In this document: in pieces, positions 24,290 to 35,584 of the stretch
Layout of the letters: every line of letters begins with the position of its first letter
How positions within the stretch are numbered: the first letter of the stretch is position 1
Assembly: GCA_009760855.2 (NCBI GenBank)
Contig: WPIO01000122.1
Span: forward strand, 214,001 to 278,000
Reading direction: 5' to 3'
Origin: Cristatella mucedo
Taxonomy: Eukaryota; Bryozoa; Phylactolaemata; Cristatellidae
Length of the DNA stretch: 64,000 nucleotides
Translations under genes and position numbers: made by a program
The notes under the pieces: model-generated
What the model was told of the DNA's origin: nothing
What the model saw: only the letters and a program-made list of their open reading frames with translations
Databases searched by the model: none

Positions 24290-25256
24290 TCAACTGTAGT
24301 GTGCCAGTGCACTTGCGGCATGGACTCGTGACATCCACATATAGATGGCAGCAACGTTTATTAAATGAAACTATGATAACACTATCTTATTAGTTATGGG
24401 CAAACCCAGTGTGCTTTCGAAATTGGAAAGGCTGACGCTAAAAATTGGTTCTGACAGATCAAAATCAAGATGACATGTACCAAAGTGACCTCTCGTTAGA
24501 CGACCACATAGGCTCCACAATCAAGTCTGCCAACTTTCAGATACATAACATTGCTAAAATTTGGGCTTATTAAGATAAGGATACCACGTCGAATTTGGTC
24601 CATACATATGCGAGATCTCGTCTTGACTTCTTCAACTCACTGCTTGCTGGCCTACCAGCACGTGTGATCAAGCTATTACAGATGGCGCGAAGCTCCCCAG
24701 CTAGACTGTTCTGTCTTGAGCTTATCAGTTGCCACATTATACCACTTCTAGCCGACCTGTACTAGCTACCAGTCAGGCGACGGATCGACTTCAAGGTTTC
24801 GTTGCTCAGTTTTAGGTCACTTTATTCCTTGGCTCCCGCCTATCTCTTAGATTGTCTCCCGACGAGGCCAAGCATCGTTCCCATGGCTTTTCGGAATGCA
24901 ACTGTTTATTGTTACCTTGTACAAACCAAAAATCATTTGGAGACAGTGCATTTTGTTAGTATGGTCCTAAAGCCTGGAACTCACTCCCGACTTGCGTCAC
25001 AGTATTCCCTGAATTGGCCGCATTTCAAAAGAACTTAAAACGCACCTATTTATAACAGCGTTTAGATGGTTTTTGTGATTTGTCATTCATGAGCTTATTA
25101 GTGGGAATACTGTAAATGCTGCCACGAACCACATGTGCATGCTGACCCTGTGTATGTCACCCATAACCATGTTATTTATGTTGTTTGTCAAGTATAAAAT
25201 TACTCACCATTCAATCGCGGTTTTGTTTGAAGCAAATGTAAAATGTCTGTAGACCC
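24290..25256 (+). mobile_element. LINE family B, degraded 3' half
   Basis: Recognisable blocks are GCAGCAACGTTTATTAAATG, ATGGGCAAACCCAGTGTGCT, GACCACATAGGCTCCACAAT, the CNSLLAGLPA-equivalent and the 3' UTR with GTGCATGCTGACCCTGTGTA. The copy has many stops. The terminal hairpin and ATT tail are absent or unrecognisable, and family A sequence begins at about 25257. Confidence 0.75.
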
Positions 25257-26166
25257 TAAACTGAACTGCAGCACATTAGACACCCTAAGCATGTGGCTAG
25301 ATTAAAAGGCTTTGCTTTTCTAATAGACAATGCTGTTGCGCGACCATCTCCACGTGCTCGAAATTTTGGTGCCGTTTAGACACCTGCCTCTTTTTTAGAA
25401 GCTTCATAAAAAAGATTGCTTCTAGTGCTAGCCATTACGTCCAATCCCTAAACAAGATTCGGAGCTGTCTTCCACAGAGGCTTGCACACAATTTAACTAG
25501 CTCCTGTGTTCTCTCTCGACTTGATTACTGTAATTCCCTTTTGGCTAGGCGACCAAGGAAAGCAATAGGCCACTGCAACTGAGTATGAATATGGCTGAAA
25601 GACCAGTCACCAAGTCCTAGAGGTTTGAGCACGTGTATCCTTTGCTAAAAGAGCTAGGATGGATGCCGAATGAGCGTCGGATACAGAGCAAATTTCCTTA
25701 GCTGACCCACAAGGCCCGCCACGGCTTCGCTCCTTCGTACCTAGCTGAACTGCTGCGCCAGTTTTAACCTCTTTGCACCCTCTTATCCAGTGAGGACAAT
25801 ACGTGAGCGCTTCAATTCTTCAGCTTGATGACCGTAGGCCACAGAAGCTTTAGCTCTGGAGGTTCTAGACTGTGGAGCTCACTTCCACAATTCTTACGCA
25901 ACGGCAACCACTCTCCTGCTGCCGATTAGGGGTCCATCTTTTCAGCGGTCCTGGCCTGCAACTTCCATGTTACTCGCTACCTAAGCGCTCTCATGACTCT
26001 GCTTGCTTTTCTCTTTCTCTTTGTGGCATGAGACGAAGTTTGCTCGCTACTGAATGCGTACCGAAAGCAACTTAAACTGTGAGCGGGCTATACGCAACTC
26101 TTTTGCCTAACACTCGCGGGGTCTTTATGACTTTGTGGAGTTACAGGTGGAGATACATTACCTCTC
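25257..26166 (+). mobile_element. LINE family A, degraded 3' fragment
   Basis: It starts at AAACTGAACTGCAGCACATT (compare 55330) and passes through GCCGTTTAGACACCTGCCTC, LLKELGWMP-equivalent sequence, AACTCACTTCCACAATTCTT and CGTACCGAAAGC. It ends in GGAGTTACAGGTGGAGATAC ATTACC. Many substitutions and stops show an old copy. Confidence 0.78.
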
Positions 26167-26184
26167 ATCACATTGCACCAAAAC

Positions 26185-26905
26185 GCTATCGAAACGCTAC
26201 GTGCGTGCGTGCGTATGTACGTGGCTGCTGCTCGACGGAGCTCTTGTGTCCGGATACTCAGCATTCACCCGCTGCAGCATGTAGCTCCGTCTCCGAGACG
26301 CCAGCCGCTAGTAGGGATCGTGGACGCTGCCTCACCTCTCTCTTTGAGTCCGCCGCCTCTTGCACCGTCCCTACTCCGGACGCCGCTCGATCGTTTAGAT
26401 TTATCCTGGTCTCCCAAGTCGCCAGCAGCGTGTTATATTGAGCACCGCAGTACTAAGCGTAGACCGCACCATCGACCCTGCGACGGACCGCTTGCAGCCA
26501 CAGACTAGCGGAGGACTCATGTTCTTGCCTAAGTTGCTGGTCTCGAAACGGATACCTTGCCGAAGCGTAATATCGTCAGGGACACCCCTACCTTTGAAAA
26601 AAAATTACAGACGTGGCTTCTTAACAGCAGCATAGACATTGAAACTCGCATTCGTCTTCGACGATGCCTCCAGTGATGGGAACGCTGCCGCCTGTGCAAA
26701 ACCTGCGACAGCGACGCGGCCCCTTTGCCGCGTTCAATGTGTGAGAAGCATTGTGGATGCTCTAAGCATCGCCTTTCATCAGCTTACCTTTAGTGAGCTG
26801 GTCGCTAATGTATCGTCAAATATCGTCTGAATTTCTCTGAAAGTGGCGCAATTTCTTACGGTGCGCCCGTAACCTGAACAACAAGCAGCATATCCTAAGG
26901 AATTC
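26185..26905 (+). other. GC-rich island, possible decayed coding sequence
   Basis: The sequence turns abruptly GC-rich and rich in CG dinucleotides right after the family A tail. Three frames are open in turn (26079-26441, 26173-26508, 26438-26635, 26639-26830), as expected of a frameshifted coding region. Readable stretches include SPSPPPLAPSLLRTPLDRL and, in another frame, LQTWLLNSSIDIETRIRL. I recognise no family. Candidates are a LINE 5' region/ORF1, a CpG-rich promoter or a processed pseudogene. Confidence 0.3.
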
Positions 26906-27439
26906 TTTCCTCCACTTTGACGAAGAATCGCACTTCGCCGAAGTCGTGCGTACACGTGTCAGTTTGTCTACATAGAAACATCAGTTAGAAGCCTCATTTC
27001 TCTTCACCACTGCTATCGGCAAAGGTTCCAATTTTAGCGTAGACTAATTGAGCTCAGTCTATCTAGCAGAAAGAGCACAACTCATTCTGGACGTACGGAT
27101 GTGTCTGGGCGGAATCTCCTGCATCGTGAAACTTGAGATTGGTTGATTGGACATGTTCAGGCAACTTGTTGAGCCATTTAGTTGCTTCCAAGTTAAAACT
27201 GAGCTGTACTGAAACAAAACAATCGATTGCTGAGACCTTAAGCAAGGCTCTCAAAGGGGTGATATGTCGCCTCTATTTAATGAACAGTGCAGGTTAAAGC
27301 TGTCTATTTAATGGTTCGTAGAGGTCATTTGTGGCCGCCATGCCTTTGGAATATATTGCGTTCTGCAATTGAAAACGTAATATAATGTGCTGTTGAGATG
27401 GATTTGGAATATGAGCATGCTGTTATTTGCCAATTGAAG

Positions 27440-27640
27440 TATAGGCATCCTGAAAATGTACCTGCTACTAATATTCATACCATTATGTTTACAATGTGCA
27501 AGTTTCCTCTATGTTATACTGAATGAAATTGTGCTTGCAATCACCCTTCTTTAAACCAGCCCTTACAGAATCAGTGTTGGGCCTAGAACCAGTTTAAGTT
27601 TTTTGAGGGTGCTATAACAATGCATTATCCTTATTATTAA
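27440..27640 (+). mobile_element. LINE family B tail, very diverged
   Basis: TTTACAATGTGCAAGTTTCC, TGTTATACTGAATG and the end TTAAGTTTTTTGAGGGTGCTATAACAATGC ATTATCCTTATTATTA follow the order of the family B 3' UTR and tail. Similarity is weak. Confidence 0.5.
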
Positions 27641-28806
27641 TTCCAAAGCTGCTGTGAGCTATCGCTTTTGAGCTATCTACCTTTTGACTCAAGTCCAACT
27701 TTCATTCCACCGTATGGCCAAAAGGCTTACAAAAAAATTGTCCCGTCCCACAAGGGCCTCCAGCTGAAATAGTTAAACTAACATTTGGCACAATCTGGAA
27801 CTTTCATGTATTAGCTGTTGTCAAAACTTTGAGATACCCGTAGCAATTAAAGATATCTACACTGGGTTCGTAATTTCCGAATGAAAACCACAGCCGTTTT
27901 TTGCACACCTAGTTGCACTTATTGCCCAGCTTCCGTATTTGTCCGTGATCTGAATTTCACAAGAAAACTCGGAATTACGCTTATGCGAGTTTCAAATAGG
28001 CGGATAATGCTGTAGTGCAGTCGCCTTTTTGCAATATCTGTCCTGCTCAGTGTTAGACATAGCCTTTATACATATGTCTAAGTGCGACGTAGAGTAGTTC
28101 TGATTGACATTTACAATGCTAGAGGACTGCTAGCTTTTACTGCCATACTAACTGTAGGCGCTCATTCTCAAATTCGTACCTTAAATAAAATCCCAATGTC
28201 CGACTAAGTTCCTGAAAAATAAATCAAAACAAAAGTAATTTCACACATTATTCATTGATAGCTAGTTTCTTTTGAGCACGCACACAAGTGTGGGAAAATT
28301 GTACGTGTGTTTAAAAATTGATTGACATACAATTTTAAGAGCACTTACTGAAAGCACATTCGTCGCCTATGGTTGCTTACCGTGCAAATTCTAATACATT
28401 AAACGTTTTTATTTAAAGCAAATGTTTGGCAATAATTTTTTAAAGCGGTAAATTCATTTTCTTTTAAACCTACCCAGGGGAGACAAATGTTAGGCTAGGA
28501 CATTGTGCAAGCTTTACTAATTCGTTATTCAGTTTAACTGACCACAACCTTGCATGAATCCAATTGCCCTCACGTGTTTCTTGCATAGAAGTTTTTGAAG
28601 ATTGATTGGGCATGTCGAAAAAATAGCCACTGCGTCTAATAAAGGCAATGTGAATATGTCTGCCTTCCATTTTCTAGTTTTGAGCTTGATCATGGGGAAA
28701 TGCAACGCCACTGCTACTCGTAAGCAGCACTTTTTGCCGCTAGCTCCGATGCTATTGATCATGTTACAGTGTTGTCGATTACATTTTTGGCTCAAATATT
28801 GTGAAT
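27641..28806. other. intron, nothing recognised
   Basis: No supported coding or repeat structure is seen here. Confidence 0.35.
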
Positions 28807-28901
28807 GATATATATATATATATATACATATGTATAAATAATGATACATATATATCACTATATATATAACTATATATATATATATATATATGTATATATA
28901 A

Positions 28902-28934
<33 letters not shown>

Positions 28935-28952
28935 AATAGAGAGAGAGAGAGC
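28807..28952. repeat. compound (TA)n and (GA)n microsatellite
   Basis: An interrupted TA/TATACA tract (28807-28920) is followed by a GA tract (28921-28952). It ends only about 60 nt before the acceptor of the fibronectin III exon. ORFs reported through it are artefacts. Confidence 0.92.
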
Positions 28953-29011
28953 ATACTGCATATATCCTTGACCGCCACGGTAACTCTTAAGGGGCCTATT
29001 TTTCGTTCCAG

Positions 29012-29332
29012 CCCTACCTGATCTCTCCAATACGACGCTGATTCCCCGTATTTTATGCGACGAAATCCAAGTACCAATATGGAACTTCAGCACAGCTTCT
29101 AATCTATATCCGACCGAATATGTAATAACTATTGAAAGCTTCGATGGCAGCAGTAACGCAACTCTGGTAGTTCCGGCTCCTGCTACTACAATTGACAGAC
29201 ACAAGTTTCGCGTTCAAGCAAATCAAGCCTATTTCGTACACGTAACTCCGAAGTGGTGCAATGGATCTAAGGCCACGTGTTTAACCGGTCGCAGCATGGC
29301 GCCTGTATTAGCAAGGACAGGATTTGACATGT
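29012..29332 (+). CDS. receptor gene, exon: fibronectin type III-like domain
   Basis: The acceptor is TATTTTTCGTTCCAG ending at 29011, and the donor is CATGT/GTACGT at 29333. The exon is 321 nt, phase 1 at both ends. Joined to the A left by the previous exon it reads T-LPDLSNTTLIPRILCDE, then IQVPIWNFST, PTEYVITIESFDGSSN, KFRVQANQAYFVHVTPKW and CNGSKATCLTGRS. The YVITIES strand, the later FRVQA..AYFVHVTP strand (the position of the family's Y-V-V-A-N) and the single-exon length of about 107 residues fit a fibronectin III fold. It is cysteine-poor until the C-terminal pair. N-glycosylation sequons (NTT, NFS, NAT, NGS) support a secreted or cell-surface location. It precedes the membrane-span exon, as in receptor phosphatases and kinases. 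Confidence 0.7.
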
Positions 29333-29443
29333 GTACGTTGATTTTTCCGGGAAACTAGCTGGGCTTTGGGGATTTCTCTGCTCCACCTACAAATAATTGA
29401 AGATCAATTTCAGAAAACTGTAGAATTCGCTCTTGCCGCGAGA

Positions 29444-30520
29444 ATAATAATATTAATCATAATGCACTGGATAAAGCACCCTCAGAGAACTCAATCTCTT
29501 TCTGGGCACTTTAAACTTGCTGCCAAGGGAAACGCAATTGAATTCATATCATGCTCGATAAACAACCCGAATATAATGGTTAGGGCAGATATGCAGTCCC
29601 AGGGTGAAAGGGTCAGCATGTGACAGGATGAGAGTGTCAGCATGCAAGTGTGGTTAGCAGCAGCATGCAGAGTGTCATCACGCGTTAGCACATGAACGAT
29701 GAATCACAGGGAACCACTAAATGCTGTCCTAAATAGGCGTGTTTTAAGTTCTTTTAAAATGCGGTCAAGTCACGGGATGTTGTAAAGGAAGTCGGGAGTA
29801 AGTACCAGGCTTTCGGAGCGTACAATCTAAAAGCAAGGTCTACAAATAAATTGAGGTTTGTACAGGCATTGGTAAACTGTTGGATTCAAAAAGCATGCAG
29901 TACGATGCTTGGCCTCGTGTGGGAGTAGATCTGCGAGATAGGCTGGAGCAAAAAAAAGAAGTGACCTAAAAGTCAGTGACAAAACGTTGGAGTCCATCCG
30001 TTGCTTAACTGGTAGCCAGTGCAGGTCGGCGAGAAGTGATGTGAAGTTGCAACTGCAACTCTAGCCACAGACAAGTCTAGCTGCTGAGTTTTGTGCCAGC
30101 TGTAAGGCCTGATTGCATAAGCCGGTTGGCCCGCCAGCAGCGAGCTACAGAAGTCAAGACCGGATGTCACGAATGCATGGACCAACTTAGACGTGGTATT
30201 GGCATTTAAAATAGCCCGAACTATACAATTTTATGCATGCGAAAGTAGGCAGACTTGATTGTGGGGCACATGCCGTCGTCTAACGAGAGATCATTTTTGA
30301 ATACAACACCTAGAATTCAAACCGATTCAACGGCAGATATGCTGGCAGAGCAAATTGTGAGCGTTATTCTATCCAATTTCCGAATCAAACTGACTTTGCC
30401 CATAAATAATAAGTTAGTGTTCATCATCTTTCAGGTAAAGAAAGTTGCCTATCATCCAGGTGTGGATGTCATCAATACATGCAGCAAGGGAGTTAAAAGA
30501 ATTCAATGTACTCGAGGGCT
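29444..30520 (-). mobile_element. LINE family B, 3' half
   Basis: The AATAATATTAATCATAATGC tail and diverged hairpin arms (AAGCACCCTCAGAGAACTCA ... TCTGGGCACTTTA) lie at the left edge. They are followed on the minus strand by the conserved 3' UTR and the ORF2 C-terminus. TSGLDFCSSLLAGQPAYAIR lies at 30185-29973. Remains of the LGVVFQ-type segment and upstream RT linker reach about 30520. Stops occur throughout. It lies inside the receptor-gene intron, in antisense orientation. Confidence 0.8.
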
Positions 30521-30861
30521 ATGAGGGATCAACGCAAAGTTACAACCGAGTGTCATCCACATAGAATGAATGTCTAAATTAGAAATAGAACGGAATGTGA
30601 AGCGTACACCAGTTGACTTGCACGGATAGTAATGGCGCATCGCACGCATATTAGGCCACTACAGCAAAGCACCTAGTGTACGACGCAACCGGAAGGCGTG
30701 ACGAGACGGTAGCTGCGAAATCAGTAGTTGCCTGTGGTCTCACATGCTCCTCTTTATCCGTGCTAAGCTATTGAGTAGCGCATGTCCTTCATGGTCGCAC
30801 ATTCAATGCAAAATATGCTGTACTGGCTCTTCTTGAGCATTTCATTGCTTCAACGAATTTG

Positions 30862-31392
30862 AAAACATTCGGTTTTGTCGCTCACTTTTAGCTCGCTTCA
30901 TTCTATGGCTACAGCCTATCTGTCAGATATATTACCCCATCAGGCCAAGCATCGTACCACCCGCTTTTCGGAATCCAACAGTCTAGAAATACCTCGTACA
31001 AAACTCAAATCCTTTGGAGACCGGGCATTTAGTGCGTATGCTCCCAAAGTCTGGTACTCCCTCCCGACATGCGTTAGAACATCCCCTGACCGGACCACAT
31101 TAAAAAGGAACTTAAAAACACACCTATTTAAGACAGCATTTAGTGGGTCCCTGTGATTCGTCCTTCACGTGATTATGCGTGCTGACACTGTGCATGCTGC
31201 CACTAAATACATTTGCATGCCGACCCTGTGCATGTCACCCCTAACCATGTTATTCATTTTGTTAGTTTTTCAAGCATGATTTTTTCTTACCATTCAGTTG
31301 CATTTCCCTTTGCAGCAAATGTAAAGCGCCTAGACAGAGATTAAGTTCTCTGAGGGCGCTTTATTAAGTACATTATTATAAATATTATTATT
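30862..31392 (+). mobile_element. LINE family B, 3' fragment
   Basis: The open stretch 30875-31156 reads YLSDILPHQAKHRTTRFSES, then [20 protein letters not shown] and LKRNLKTHLFKTAFSGSL, the very end of family B ORF2. The 3' UTR, intact hairpin (AAAGCGCCTAGACAGAGATT ... GAGGGCGCTTTATT) and the ATTATAAATATTATTATTAT tail follow. It is one of the better preserved 3' ends, 5' truncated at about 30862. Confidence 0.87.
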
Positions 31393-31568
31393 ATCATGCA
31401 GCAATGCCCATCTGCTTACCCTCACTCTTTTTGAAGTCTCAATCATTGACCATCATTTTTCTTACCACACGCTCTTTTTCTCTGAAAGCCCTATGCAAAT
31501 ATGTTGTATTTTATTATAATTTTTATTTTGGCTTATGTTGGTCTAATTAATTTCGAAATTTATTTCAG

Positions 31569-31674
31569 GCGATAATAGCCCATCGGTGCTAAAAGAAGCG
31601 TTAGCTGGAGTTTTTGCTGGAGGCGCTGCACTTGAAGTGGTAGTCATAATTACCCTTGCGTTTTCGCAAAGCAG
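31569..31674 (+). CDS. receptor gene, exon: transmembrane segment
   Basis: The acceptor is AATTTATTTCAG ending at 31568, and the donor is GCAG/GTTCGT at 31675. The exon is 106 nt. It starts in phase 1 and leaves two bases (phase 2). With the T of the previous exon it reads C-DNSPSVLKEALAGVF, then GGAALEVVVIITLAF and SQSR. A run of about 20 hydrophobic residues followed by Arg is a type I membrane span leading into the cytoplasm. Only one hydrophobic span is seen, so a single-pass receptor is inferred. The cytoplasmic exons were not found. No kinase (HRDLAARN) or phosphatase (HCSAGVGRTG) motif appears anywhere in the window. Confidence 0.66.
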
Positions 31675-31794
31675 GTTCGTCTATTTGAGTTTAGTTTGTC
31701 TCCGTACACGTTATGAGCTGTGTTTGGTTGCAAACGACCAACATCTTTCGCAGTGACTACAACCGCATTTCCAAAGTTAATCTAAAATCAATAG

Positions 31795-31880
31795 CATTTT
31801 TGCAGCAAATGAAAAGCACCGATAAATATATTGAGTTCTCTGAGGGCACTTTATCAAGGGCATCATTATTTTTTTATTAG
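31795..31880 (+). mobile_element. LINE family B, solo 3' tail
   Basis: This is only the last ~85 nt of the element: TTTGCAGCAAATGAAAAGCA, the diverged hairpin TTGAGTTCTCTGAGGGCACT TTATCAAGG and a T-rich tail. It is an extreme 5' truncation. Confidence 0.75.
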
Positions 31881-32544
31881 CATTACCATTTTTTAGCCGA
31901 ATTTTTTGTTCTACATGACCAACGCGACACGTTGTAGGGTTCAACTCGCCTTTTGAAGTAATACGAGGATAACCTAGAAAATATACAGTCAAAGCCAGCC
32001 CCTCACCTGCTGTTTAGCGGGGCTCCTGCAGATTGGCTCAGTAAGGTTTTGCGTTCTAGATAAATAGTATTGGATATCGAATCTCAAAGTTATCATACAT
32101 AACAAGCGGACTAGGTAGCTTAGGTTATATACAGTTCACTAATGATCTGATCTCAAATTGCGCAACCTGTTTTAAGATGAACACTTGCTCTCTTTAAATT
32201 TAGCTACGTTCTACTTTGCAGGTGCGTAGATTTACTGCTGCACAGCGTAACGAGCTAACGACCTAGCTCATTATCCTCACGAGGTTTCCCTCATCCTTAA
32301 ATAATGCAATTGTTAGGCCGGTGGTTCTAATGACAACGCAAGATATAAAGAAGCGAAGTAAGCTCCAAACAGTCTTTTTCTTTACTGGCGTTCCTAGCCA
32401 AGACGCTGAAATGAGTCGCGGCAGACCATCTGCACTGCCGGTAGATTTTATCACACCTTTAAGCTAATACAGTTAGTTCCAGTCAGTAACTAGTGTCAAT
32501 CCCCCCATCGAGTCAGTGCTACTAAAATTCAGCACTATTGCTAG

Positions 32545-32960
32545 TAGTGTTGCGAGTTACGTACCTCCATAAAGGCAGCGGACGGAGTGAATAACAAGCT
32601 ACATAGTATTCCATACTTCATATTCCTTAGCCAATAAAATACTTCCTGTGTAAACGCAGATGCCATCAGAATTTCTCTTGTGCTCCAAAGAGAATGCAAG
32701 TAGCATAGCTGAGTAAGGTGGGAAGTCGAGGAAGTGATAATCCTGGATAGACTGGTAAGATAAGCTGGAGGAGTAAATTCCATAGCCTTGGGCATGTTGG
32801 GCGAAGGCTTTTGTCTCGCAATGTCTGTGGCCTTAGGCGCGGAATAGCTAACTTATTGTTCTTTGACGACCTAAGAGCCTGAAAAAACTTGAAAAGGTGC
32901 AGCAGCTCACGTAGGTAAGAAGGAGCCTAGCCATGGATAGCTGCGTGATTCAGAAAACAA
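32545..32960 (-). mobile_element. LINE family A-related, diverged ORF2 fragment
   Basis: On the plus strand the sequence follows family A in order: ATGCAAGTAGCATAGCTGAG, GGTGCAGCAGCTCACGTAGG and AAGGAGCCTAGCCATGG. These equal the HQF/ELL/YLA/HGLA region read on the minus strand. Divergence is high, so it may be a sister subfamily. It is cut at the right by a long microsatellite at 32966. Confidence 0.65.
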
Positions 32961-32965
32961 CTATC

Positions 32966-33114
32966 GTACACGCACATACAGACACACACACGCTCACCCA
33001 CATGTACACACACATACACACACACACACACACACATGTACGAACACACACACACCCACACACTCACACGTTTACCCACGCATACATGCGAGCGCACACG
33101 CACACACACACATA

Positions 33115-33199
<85 letters not shown>

Positions 33200-33222
33200 G
33201 TATATATATATATATATATGCA
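32966..33222. repeat. compound (CA)n plus (TA)n microsatellite
   Basis: Interrupted CA (32966-33111) passes into a TA tract (33112-33222) with TATATG interruptions. Several long ORFs on both strands here are repeat artefacts. Confidence 0.95.
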
Positions 33223-33699
33223 TGTTCCATCTATACATCTATACATGTATAAATTATTTTGTGTGGCACCCACAGATAATCTGAAAATATTATTATCTAT
33301 TCACGAAAATCATATACCCCTCTGGTGCTCCATCATACGACCTACGTTATCCAAGCACCTTGATCAGTCGCATCGGCCTAATAGTTTTTGGACATAGGCA
33401 GAGTCTTCGTTCTAGCTCGTATAAATAGAACAATAGGCATTCATATATTCAGTCGACGTAAAAATTAAATTCGAAAGCACGTCATAGCATGTATTCAAGA
33501 AACCCCTTTTTGAGAGCCTCTCACCTCCTGGGCATCGTTCGCAATGTTTTATTTTATACATGGTTACAGGCTTGAGAGCTTGACACGGCATCGGCTAATT
33601 TGTACATGAGGAGACAATACGATACATGATAACTCGGTCGATCAGGCATCGGTCAAGTTTTGCCCTAATTTATACTCATCTCTTTGATGATACTATTGA

Positions 33700-33815
33700 C
33701 ATCATGCATAATTCCAGTAATCATTTGATATCGATTCCTTTACAGCAAGTGCTAAGCGAATAGATTTCGCTTGGAGTACATGAGGGCGCTCTGCACCATA
33801 GTCATATTATTATTT
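33700..33815 (+). mobile_element. LINE family B, diverged tail
   Basis: ATTCCTTTACAGCAAGTGCT AAGCG, a diverged loop and GAGGGCGCTCTGCACC followed by ATTATTATTT match the family B hairpin and tail. It abuts, tail to tail, the SINE on the other strand. Confidence 0.6.
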
Positions 33816-33969
33816 ATAATGTAATATAATATAATTCATTTGTATAGTGCACCAAGAGAACTTAATCTCTATTCAGGCGCTTCACATATGCCTCCGGATT
33901 CGAGCCCACGACCTCAGCCAGACCTCGGTCGGGGGGGGGGGGTGAGCACTTTAACCGCTAGACCAAAAA
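33816..33969 (-). mobile_element. SINE-1: tRNA head with LINE B tail
   Basis: Read on the minus strand from 33969, GGTCTAGCGGTTAAAGTGC resembles a pol III A box, and GAGGTCGTGGGCTCGAATCC contains a B-box-like GGCTCGAATCC. This is followed by GTGAAGCGCCTGAATAGAGA and TTAAGTTCTCTTGGTGCACT, the family B LINE 3' hairpin in diverged form, and an ATTATATTAC-type tail. A run of 12 G (33931-33942 on the plus strand) lies between the A and B boxes. It is non-coding and depends on LINE enzymes. Confidence 0.75.
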
Positions 33970-35584
33970 ATATTTGTATTACCTAGCATAATCGATGCTT
34001 TAATTAGTACGTAGATAAAATCATCGCGCGACTATTCTTTAATTAGTTTAGCCGTGTTCGAGCGATCACCACAGTAAATTGAACTCTATCAACGCCTTTT
34101 TACGTTGCGTGCTTAATAATGCCACTTCTGGATGACCATAAACTTAGCTTAATTAAATGACAGTAGTGCAAATAACTGGTTACTAGCAAACTTAAAGTCA
34201 CTTGGAAATTTGAAACCTACCACTCAAAATAAGGAAGTGTTACGGCCTAGGGCCATAGGTATTTTATAGATTGTGCAAAACTTTAGAGCCAGGCTAGTCC
34301 GTCGTCAGCACCCTAGTGTCAACGTTCAGTCACAATAAAAAATGAACGTGCCATAATAATGTGACAGCTATACTTCACCAATACTTCACAACCTGAAGCT
34401 GCTGCGTGTTGCTAATACATTAGTAAATGGCTTTTTAGAATAAAAGTTAAGTTAAACATATTGGGAATCCTAGATATCAATGCCTCGCTTAAAAATTAGT
34501 TAACTTCACTGGTTAGCAAGGCCTATGCGTACCTATTTTTCATGGCATAGGCTATACAATAAAATACTGTAGACTACTTGGATCGAGTAAAACAGCCAGC
34601 TACTATTTAATTATTCAACACAGTTTTTCACTAGAAAATGTTAGACTGATAAAGGCAAAGTAGCCACTACTAGGAAGTGCAACTTCTAACTTAACATCCA
34701 TTCGCAGTTGTGCTAACTGCAAGTCACGTGTCTATCTCCCACAGAGCTATTCAGCATTAGTAAGGGATACAATTTACTTCTAAAAACCCCTAGTTTAATC
34801 TGAGCTACCTTAGAATGCAAATGGGCGAACATTAATGCGCCGACCAAGCTGGAAAGCCGGCGAACCAACAAAACAGCCCACACAGCAGAATAGCATTGGT
34901 AATATAGCCTGCAAACAAAACAGCTACAGACAAAATAGGCCCGTGAAAATGGCCCTGATAAAATATCCCGACAAAAACGTCAAGAGTAATTAAAAGAATT
35001 TATTTACAAAGCGTGCCTATTACCGTTAGATTATATTGGCTGATCAATATGGGCAGGTAGGAATAAAATGAAATGATAGCTAATAATAACATAAATCAAT
35101 TGGAAAGAAAATTTGCATTAGCAGTACACTTTTTTAATTATTTGTTTTATTACGTAAAACTCTTTGACACTTTTTTATTTTTAACCCTTTTGAATAAAAT
35201 GTTTACAAAAAACCTATTTTCATTGTTGCAAAGAAACATGTTTGATTTTATAAATGAACAACAATAAACAAGTTCTGTATAAGTATTCTTTTAGATATCC
35301 TGGACGCCTCTGTCCAGGTCATTTTGGAGAGGCTATTTCGTCTTGGGGGCTGTTTTACAATGCATGCTATTCGGTTGGTGTATTTTATATGAGCTTTTTC
35401 TGATGAGCTGCTTGTTGTGGTGCCAGGAGCGCCAGCCTCCGATACAAACAATTCTGGACGGCGCCCAGCTGCGTTTCCCAGATCGCAGGTGCAAAATTCT
35501 CGAAGACACGAGAGTATGTAAAAGGGGACTCTTGGTGACGTCACGCATCTCAGCAAACCCAGAACTTCTCCCGGGGATATTAAT
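33970..35584. other. no recognisable feature
   Basis: This is AT-rich DNA. The ORF at 35073-35267 is Phe/Asn/Lys-rich and unsupported. Confidence 0.35.

Noticed and set aside
28529-29204. 182- and 141-codon minus-strand ORFs
   Set aside because: They run through the TA/GA microsatellite and are antisense to the fibronectin III exon. Splice signals and domain similarity support the plus strand.
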